A DNA stretch of 64,000 nt from Sphagnum compactum (Eukaryota; Bryophyta; Sphagnopsida; Sphagnales): the NCBI GenBank assembly GCA_965153455.1, contig OZ234499.1, positions 1,426,001 through 1,490,000 of the forward strand, written 5' to 3'. Below, one piece after another: positions 46,666-64,000 of this stretch. Each line of letters starts with the position of its first letter. The stretch's first letter is position 1. The notes beneath the pieces are model-generated. The model saw only the letters and a program-made list of their open reading frames with translations, did not search any database and was not told the DNA's origin. Position numbers and translations under genes: made by a program.

Positions 46666-48367
46666 TTAGGATAAAATAAATTATAATGACATAAAATATA
46701 ATGACTTTGAATAACCTAAAGTATAACTTGAAATAATATATATTAATTTAAAATAAAATAACATGAGGTATATATCCTAAGGTTAGTTGAATAATTTAAT
46801 TTAAAATAACTTAAATTAAAAAGCTTACAATTAGCTAGTTAAGATACCTATAAAATAATGTATAATAATTTAAAGTACAATAATATATAATATCCTATAA
46901 TAAATTATAATAACTTAAGGTATAAATTAAAATTATTAATGTAGCCTAAAATAATATAAGGTATATCATAAAATAACATAAGATATTTAAAATAACAACT
47001 AATAAATAATTTTTTAATCACAATAAATTATAATAATGAATTATATCAACTAGTAATGAAACACGATGTTTACATAGTGATATTATAATGAAATAACTTT
47101 AACTAGGGTGAAATTATTAAAGTGCAACGAACTTATTTTATTTTTAAGGTCTCATAGTGATTTAGGTTAGTGAAGTACACCCCACTTTTGTAGTAATGAT
47201 AATTAAGTATATATATTATTGGTGGAAGAGACATTTACAAATATAATCCTAAATGTTGAATTGCTTTTGTAATTGAAAACAATAAATTTATTTCCAAGGT
47301 GAATGCCTTAAAGAACCAAATTGCAAGACCAACCTTCTTTCATTCAAATGAATGCCATTTCCATTCAACAAATCCAAATGAATTGATCTAGTTGGAATTG
47401 ATAAATAAATTTCAAAAGTTTAATCTTTTAAAAATTTAGAACGTTATATTAAGTTATCACCTACTTAAACAAGTTTTAAAAAAAGGTTATAGAGTTTTCA
47501 ACTTGATAATAAACTTATAGTCATTTAAGATGCCATCACCATTAGATTTCTTATTCAAATTAAACATGTGTAATTCATTAGTTAAAAAATACAAATTTAT
47601 GTTTTAAAAAATAAAAATGACATTAGTGAGTTTCAAAGTTCAAAAGTTGAACGAAGATAAGCAATTATTCATCTATTGTACTCCTTGGTTGGATTCAACA
47701 ACAGACCATCGAATAATTAATTAAATTTTTAATCTTAACTTTGGCAATTGGTTTTTAAATTTTGATAAATAATGATTATAAAAATTAAGAAACACATCAT
47801 CTTTAAGATTATGGGCCGATCTAATATATCTAAATTGTTTTAGTCTTAGGATTTTGATCTTATCAAGTTTGTGGTTCAAAATGACAAGCAAAACCTTGTA
47901 GGTTCTTAATTTTGTAAAATCTTTAACACATGTAATAAATAATTATTCAGAAATTTAGCAAAATGAAGGCTGAATTGTTAATTTATGTTGAAATCGTTGA
48001 AGTACTCTCATAATAGTTATGGAAATAAGACACATGTTGAAACAAAAGACCTTGCAAATTATAACAATTGGTTATTGAAAAACTATAAGAGATTTTTCCA
48101 ATAAATAGTGGTCATTGGAGTTTGATGGAGCTTAATTTCATTTTATACATTAAAAATGCATGGGTTTCTTTTTCATCACACTCATATAATTCTTGTGAAG
48201 TTAAAGGGACCATACCATTGTTGAAAATTTCGTGCCATTATCACAAAGAGTGTTCATGTGAAATCTTACCTCTTGGAGTTCCTTATAAGGAAACACAAAA
48301 ATTTCAAAATGTCAAGTATGCTTATGTGTTTTTTGCATAATTCCCTTGATTCATTTTGAACCAAGAC
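46666..48367. other. AT-rich spacer
   Basis: No gene was recognised. The sequence is dominated by TAATAA and AAATAA words between 46660 and 47100, then ordinary AT-rich DNA. Confidence 0.5.
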
Positions 48368-48371
48368 GGTT

Positions 48372-49441
48372 TGTAACACGAAATTTGGTCGCCACACCAG
48401 TGTGAACACTGCCTGATCTTGGGATTTAAGTTTGCTTTATTAGCCGTTTTCCTTTTGTTTTTTTTGGAAGTCTTTCCATTACTATTGCATGGGAGTGCAT
48501 GGGGAGATCTCTCTCCGGGTGTGTGTGAGATCTTGTACAGGAAGGAATGCATGGCGGCTGCTACTGAATGAGCATGAAGGTTGATCATGCGTGAGTGAGA
48601 TGGCGCGGAATTATGGTGAGGAGTGGAGCTGCAATTATGAGCTGAGGCGGTTTGGGAGGTGCTGAAGAGTGGGGCTATGGAGGAGGCCCTCAATCTTTTT
48701 CTCGGCAGAGTAGGCAGTAGAGGGGAGATTAGTGCAGAGGGTGATTGATGAATTGAGAGATGCGTAGGCAGGAAAGGAGATCGGATTATTGACATAGCTC
48801 TTGGCTGGTTACAGATTTTCCGTTGCGCCAGTAGCTCAGCCAGGTAGTTGCATTTGTCTTCATAGAACATTGTCCGAGAAGATGATAGAGTGGGATTTGA
48901 AACCAGAAATCTGTGGAGTGTATTTGCATGAGAGCTAGATTCAGCGAGGGGTACTGGTAGGATTGAACTCAGATGCTTCTGTATTGGAGGTTTTTGAGTA
49001 CAATTAGGCTTGTGAGCATACAGAACAGAAGACTTCAGCAAAGAAGAGAATCTGTGAGGTTGAGTTTGTTGCACTGTGTGAAGGAGCAGATTGGAGGTTT
49101 TTGGATTGAGTGAGTGCTGAGAGTCTCCGATCTGAAAGGTTATGCCTTCTCAGATGTCTGATCGGTAATGAACTTGCTAGAGGCCGAAAGTATGTGGTCC
49201 TTGGACTTCTTGTAAATAAAAGTACAAGTTTCAAGTTCTGTGATCAGGGTTGTGGAAGTCCATGAGCACAAGCTGTGTATGTGCAGAAGTTTCCAGGGTG
49301 TGTTTAGGTGAATGCTCGTGACTAGGAAGAAAGGATCAGGAGTTGAAATTAGTTTCAGAACCTCAGAAACTGCAGATCGTGTGTAGATCCAGCAGGTTGT
49401 AGGGTGATCGTTTAAGTTAAGCACCCTCCTTTTTGGTTACA
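48372..49441. mobile_element. Solo LTR (1070 bp) with target duplication
   Basis: The sequence begins TGTAAC (48372) and ends GTTACA (49441), a perfect 6-bp inverted terminus of the TG...CA kind. GGTT precedes it (48368-48371) and GGTT follows it (49442-49445), a 4-bp duplication. Its base composition is much richer in G and C than the AT-rich flanks, so the edges are abrupt. There is no primer site, gag or pol next to it. This is how a retrotransposon looks after recombination between its two LTRs. A 250-codon minus-strand frame lies within it and is judged incidental. Confidence 0.8.
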
Positions 49442-49445
49442 GGTT

Positions 49446-50068
49446 TTCCATTAACCTTATTTACAAGGGCAAAAGGTTAATAAAAAAATAAAATATTTTG
49501 ATTCACATAGAGTATAGTCAAAACATTAGTAAAATAACATTTTTAATTTTTTGTGTTTTAAAGTGGTGAAGTTGGTTATTGCTTCTTATTATTGGTCATG
49601 GAGGATACCAATTTTACAAATAATCGATTATTTAAAATTGAACCCACTATTGTTGGAGTTGAACATGCTAAAATACATGAAACATGATTTTGGGATCAAA
49701 ATGTCAACAATACAAGATGTAAATTAGGTTTGAAAATGTTAAGGTTTGTGATACATATTAAGGTTTGGATGTTAAAAAAATCACGAAACAAATGAAGGAG
49801 GAATATATAAAATTAAACGATGAAAAATTAATATTTGAAGACGTACAATATGTAAACAATACAAAATTAATGTTTGAAGGCATTTAACTACATGATTTCA
49901 GATAAAATATTAAAAAATAATGTTATTATATAAAAAATGCATTTTGAAGATTTTGAATACCTACACAATGCAAATTAATGATTAAAGATGTTAATGAATA
50001 TGATACCATATCTACAACTCATGTTTGGCAAATCTTGCCAAAATAATTATTAGAAAAAAACAAGGGCC
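49446..50068. other. AT-rich spacer
   Basis: No gene was recognised. Similar words (GAAGACGTACAATATG, GAAGGCATTTAAC) recur around 49750-50000, each with AATTAATG nearby, perhaps a weak old repeat. Confidence 0.4.
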
Positions 50069-51060
50069 TTAAAGCACTTCCACTAGTGCTTAGTACGTGA
50101 CCCTGCAAAAAATATTTCTCACATTCAAGTTTAGTTATTTATTTTTTTGCAACTCCACCCATAAAATTGAAATGGGGACTATGAAGAGGTGGGAACTACT
50201 AATAACAAACCAAATGTACCAATCATTATGATTGGCCAATCAAAAATAGGAGCAAGAATCAGATCATATTTATTACATTCTTGTCTCGGAGGTGCACAAC
50301 TTTGCTGTGCTTTTTACTACAGTGCATGACACCTAAAGGAGACCTGTAAAAAAGTTTGGCAGCCAAATTTGGGCCAAAAATTTCGGCATAAATTCGAGGA
50401 GTTTTTTGAATTTGGGTTAGGGTATGTAGGGTTAGGGTTATGGAGTGGCGCGGCCTCTGCTGCTTCTGGCGGGCCCGTGCATAGGCATGCACAAGCCCAT
50501 ATTACTTCGTCTTCACCCACATCCAATTCGTAGACAATAGTTTGAGGACGTGGAAGAGCCTGGCCGAAAGCAGCCGAAGTTGCCGTTAAAAAATACCGCT
50601 CCCATCGACGAATTCTGCGCACCACGTTGGAGAACATTGACTAAGCCATAGCAGGGTTAGGGGTTATTTAGCCCTAACCCTTAAGCTCCCTATAAATCCT
50701 TGTGGCCAAATATGGGCTGCCCTTGCCAAATTTGGACGAAAGTAATCAATTTCGATCGGCAATATCTCTGCCAAAAAAAAAGATTTTGACAAACGGGTTG
50801 CGTAACTTTGTTTAGCATGTGAAGTATTGCATAAATATGCCGAGTTTTTGGGGTTACACATTGTGTGGGAAGAATATTTAAGCTCGACATTTGGGGTCGC
50901 GTTTAGGTGTCATGCACTGTAGCCTCAGGGAGCGAACTGAACAAATGTGCAGGAGAAAAGCCATTTTCATGAGCCAAACCAATAGATATATGTCTTAGTT
51001 TTATTCAGCTGATTTTAAAACATACAGGGTCACATATGGAGCACCAATGGGGATGCTCTT
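50069..51060. mobile_element. MITE family 1, long copy with GC-rich insert
   Basis: The left end, TTAAAGCACTTCCACTAGTG, and the right end (reverse-complemented GTAAGAGCATCCCCATTGGTG) are diverged inverted repeats continuing to GTGACCCTG. Flanks ACAAGGGCC and ACAAGCCCA match at 6 of 9, suggesting a worn 9-bp duplication. Both ends are homologous to the element at 28401-28757. This copy is 992 bp because it holds an extra block (50317-50922) bounded by a perfect 21-bp inverted repeat. The block is richer in G and C and contains an open frame. It is a candidate for a captured gene fragment or a nested element. Confidence 0.7.
50317..50922. mobile_element. Inner inverted-repeat block, possible captured sequence
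   Basis: A 21-bp inverted repeat is perfect at both edges: CTACAGTGCATGACACC at 50317 and its complement ending at 50922. The outer ends of the host element are much more diverged. Inside, 50637-50317 on the minus strand is open for 106 codons (it starts MFSNVVRRIRRWERYF). The stretch has TTAGGG-type repeats at 50412-50440 and 50655. The first 60 residues look like ordinary protein, but no family was recognised. No flanking duplication was found. Confidence 0.6.
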
Positions 51061-52296
51061 ACAAGCCCAATCAAAGTATTTGAAAAAATGAATACTAGTC
51101 CTTAAATATGCTAAGTCCATTAGTGAGTTTCAAAGTTATTTTGTGTTGTGAACTAGGTTCGATCTTTTTTAGAATTTTTATAAATTGTTGTTTTTTTGGT
51201 CGGTCCTTTTGCAAATTAATTAGTGTTGAACATGAGTCATAGTTATGGTATGCATTAGAGTTGGAAGATGTTAGAACCCATGATAGAAGTTAGGTTTTTT
51301 AATGTCATAGTACCTGATTCAAATTAAAGGTTTGAGATATCAAAATAAATGATTCAATTCGATGTTTGAAAATATAATTTCATTTATTTAATAAAAATAT
51401 GATGGTTGCTTTTCTATGCTATTTAAATCTATTATTTTGAGCCTAGTTACCTCACTCTTTTACTCACATCTATCTATGAAGGAAGGTAGTTTGTTTGTTT
51501 TGTTTTGTACCGATGAGATCCACCAAACTGGGATGCTTCAGATCACATTCTTGGTCTCTTTGGAAAGCTCGTGAGGAGGAGGGGTGCATCAGCTTGGTTT
51601 TCATGGTGTTTGGACTTGCGATGTAGAAGTTCTTGAATATTGAATGATTTCTTCACTAAAAATTAAATTAAATCATAGCTGAAAATTTCGGAGGAATTGG
51701 AATGTGTCTTTGGTGTTGTTGGAACTTGACGAGCAGGATTAAATGGAATAAAATTTGGTAAGATTTGGATCCAAAGTGTGGGAGATATTTATTTTAAAGT
51801 GATTTCTGCCACTGAAAATTTAAATAAATTCCCCAAAAAAACCAGGTTTTGGAAGGAAAAATCAGTTGAGGACATGGTAACACTTGAAGGCTTATCCTTC
51901 AATTCAAGCATGATTTTCTTTCATATTTGGCTGTTCAAAAAATTGATACATACATTGCAAAACAATGTTCACATGTTGAGTTTCCCTATTTTGTAATGGG
52001 TTCACACTTGGGCGAACGGCACAGGCCACAGTAGTGAGTATAAAAAAAAAGACAAATGAATATGTGCATGTGCATGTTATCTATATTAAAATAAAATATT
52101 TCATAGTTTAGTTTTTTGAGCCTATATGGTTAACCCCTTTTCTCCTGTACATTTAAATCGACATAAAAAGCCATATTTTAAAAATCCGACAAAAATAATG
52201 ATGAACTATTGGGAACCATATGGGAACGTGACAAAAAAATAACAGAGCAGAGGGAAGTTCCTTATGCATTACACATATTAACTACATGATATAAAC
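51061..52296. other. Spacer upstream of NRPC1
   Basis: No gene was recognised. The sequence is AT-rich until about 52280 and then changes to the promoter of NRPC1. Confidence 0.5.
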
Positions 52297-52385
52297 TAGG
52301 GTTTTAGGACGCATGGGCACAGAAACACAAATTAGGGTTTTGGAATCGCTCCTTTAGGGTTTGATGCGCATAATTAGGGTTTAGG
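52297..52385 (+). promoter_or_regulatory. Telo-box cluster, NRPC1 promoter
   Basis: Four TAGGGTTT-type motifs lie at 52297-52306, 52332-52340, 52354-52362 and 52374-52385, within 90 bp and 174-262 bp before the start codon. They are the complement of the plant telo-box AAACCCTAA, common in promoters of ribosome, translation and other growth genes. This fits a gene for RNA polymerase III, which makes tRNA and 5S rRNA. Whether they lie in the promoter or the 5' UTR is not known. Confidence 0.7.
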
Positions 52386-52558
52386 CCTGTTGTCTGGTTT
52401 TGCTCTCTCGCAGAGCGATGAGGCAAGGCTTCGGAATTCTGCATTCGCGACGGAAGAGAACAAGGTGCGTTAAGTAGAAAATTATCGGAAGAGGAGGGAA
52501 GAATAGCAGGGGGAGGAGGAGGGATTTTGGTTTGTTGATTTGCAGGTGGAAAGTCGCG

Positions 52559-63136
<10,578 letters not shown>

Positions 63137-64000
63137 CCCAAGTTGAGGGACCCTTGTTAGGTGCAGGGTGACTTGTATACGTACTGTATTATGGTTCCCT
63201 TGAGCCACATTACCAGACATGCCTGATGTTGCATCTATCACAGGTATTCTCCTGTCCTCATTTGCAAATCTTCATGTCAAATTGGAGCTTTATTCATGTA
63301 GTATTGGGTGTGCTGGGATTTCATAGTTGTTTTCTGCTTTGTAGGAAATAAAGCAAAAGTTGTTTGGATGCCTATGCTATGAATCTTGAAACACTTCTCT
63401 ATGTTGAATCCAAACTAGGGATAACTTATAAAGCCAGCCCTGCATGGCTTTGGATTAGAAATATGCTGGAAGTTTTGTAAGGCTGATGGGTGTTCTTACT
63501 GGAAGCAGATATGCAGTGCAACATGACCCTGGATGGATGAGGCCAGTTGAGACAAAATTATCAGAAATGTGAAGGTGGAGATTCTGTGCCCAGATGGTCA
63601 TCTTTGGTCTTGCATTTAAGGTGTGCAGTGAAAAATTTACTTTCATTTATGTTAGATGTGCATGTGTCTTAATGAGCTCAGAATCATTTACAGAGACGAT
63701 TGATTCTGTTCATATGCACATTTTTGGAATGATTCTTTCTTGCTGCACACTGTTGGTTACTGATAGGGTCCAGTAGTGGAAAGGACCATGCATAAATCAG
63801 GCAATTTGCAGAAAATTGTATAATCTTCTGCAGATGCCGGCAATGATGACTACAAACAAATATTACATTCAAGAAATTTCTTTTGTGAATTTTGACTGTC
63901 CATCTTTTAGTATGCTCAGATGCAATCTAAGGCGACATGTAGTTCAAAGCCTGTTGAATTACTGGTCTGATAGTCATTCTAGGGAGATATCATGTAAGGA
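63137..64000 (+). other. 3' flank of NRPC1
   Basis: Sequence after the stop codon at 63134-63136, probably containing the 3' UTR and then intergenic DNA. No further exon was recognised; short open frames on both strands have no family resemblance. Confidence 0.45.

Noticed and set aside
48322-49074. A 250-codon minus-strand open frame
   Set aside because: It lies almost wholly inside the solo LTR, has no domain, and is rich in Ser, Pro and His as antisense frames of such sequence often are.
50400-50670. TTAGGG-type words as a telomere
   Set aside because: There are only a few degenerate copies inside a mobile element, not a continuous telomeric array.

Overview
The window looks like nuclear DNA of a land plant. 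Genes are split by short, AT-rich, mostly GT-AG introns. The recognisable proteins are plant families: the RNA polymerase III largest subunit NRPC1, a USP-plus-kinase protein, an SRC2-like C2 protein and a CYP72-clan P450. About 30 kb of AT-rich, repeat-laden DNA separates the genes. Plant-type telomere-like motifs (TTTAGGG) lie in and near the NRPC1 promoter. I cannot name the species; compact introns with large gene-poor spacers would fit a bryophyte, lycophyte, fern or small-intron seed plant.

Layout. 1-6.6 kb: no certain gene, but several minus-strand stretches read like exons with splice signals, one of them F-box-like; this is probably a decayed or unsolved gene. 7.05-10.03 kb (+): a three-exon SRC2-like C2-domain gene. 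10.9-14 kb: tandem repeats and AT-rich spacer. 14.4-14.9 kb (-): another exon-like stretch. 15.1-16.85 kb (+): a cytochrome P450 pseudogene that ends at a dispersed repeat. 18.0-23.6 kb (-): an eleven-exon gene for a USP-like plus kinase-domain protein, with one GC-AG intron and an upstream ORF. 24-52 kb: gene-poor DNA with several MITEs, tandem arrays, a well-delimited solo LTR, a probable second LTR and a tRNA-like relic. 52.56-63.14 kb (+): a complete 27-exon NRPC1 gene.

The three apparently intact genes are unrelated housekeeping or signalling genes and do not form a pathway or cluster. All CDS models were built by eye from reading frame, splice sites and family knowledge. Every internal phase is consistent: 268, 949 and 1407 codons before the stop. 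I found no CRISPR array, operon or new multi-gene system. The most unusual material is structural: nested inverted-repeat elements, a solo LTR with its duplication, a 25-bp minisatellite split by an insertion, and CpG-decay stops in the P450 relic.
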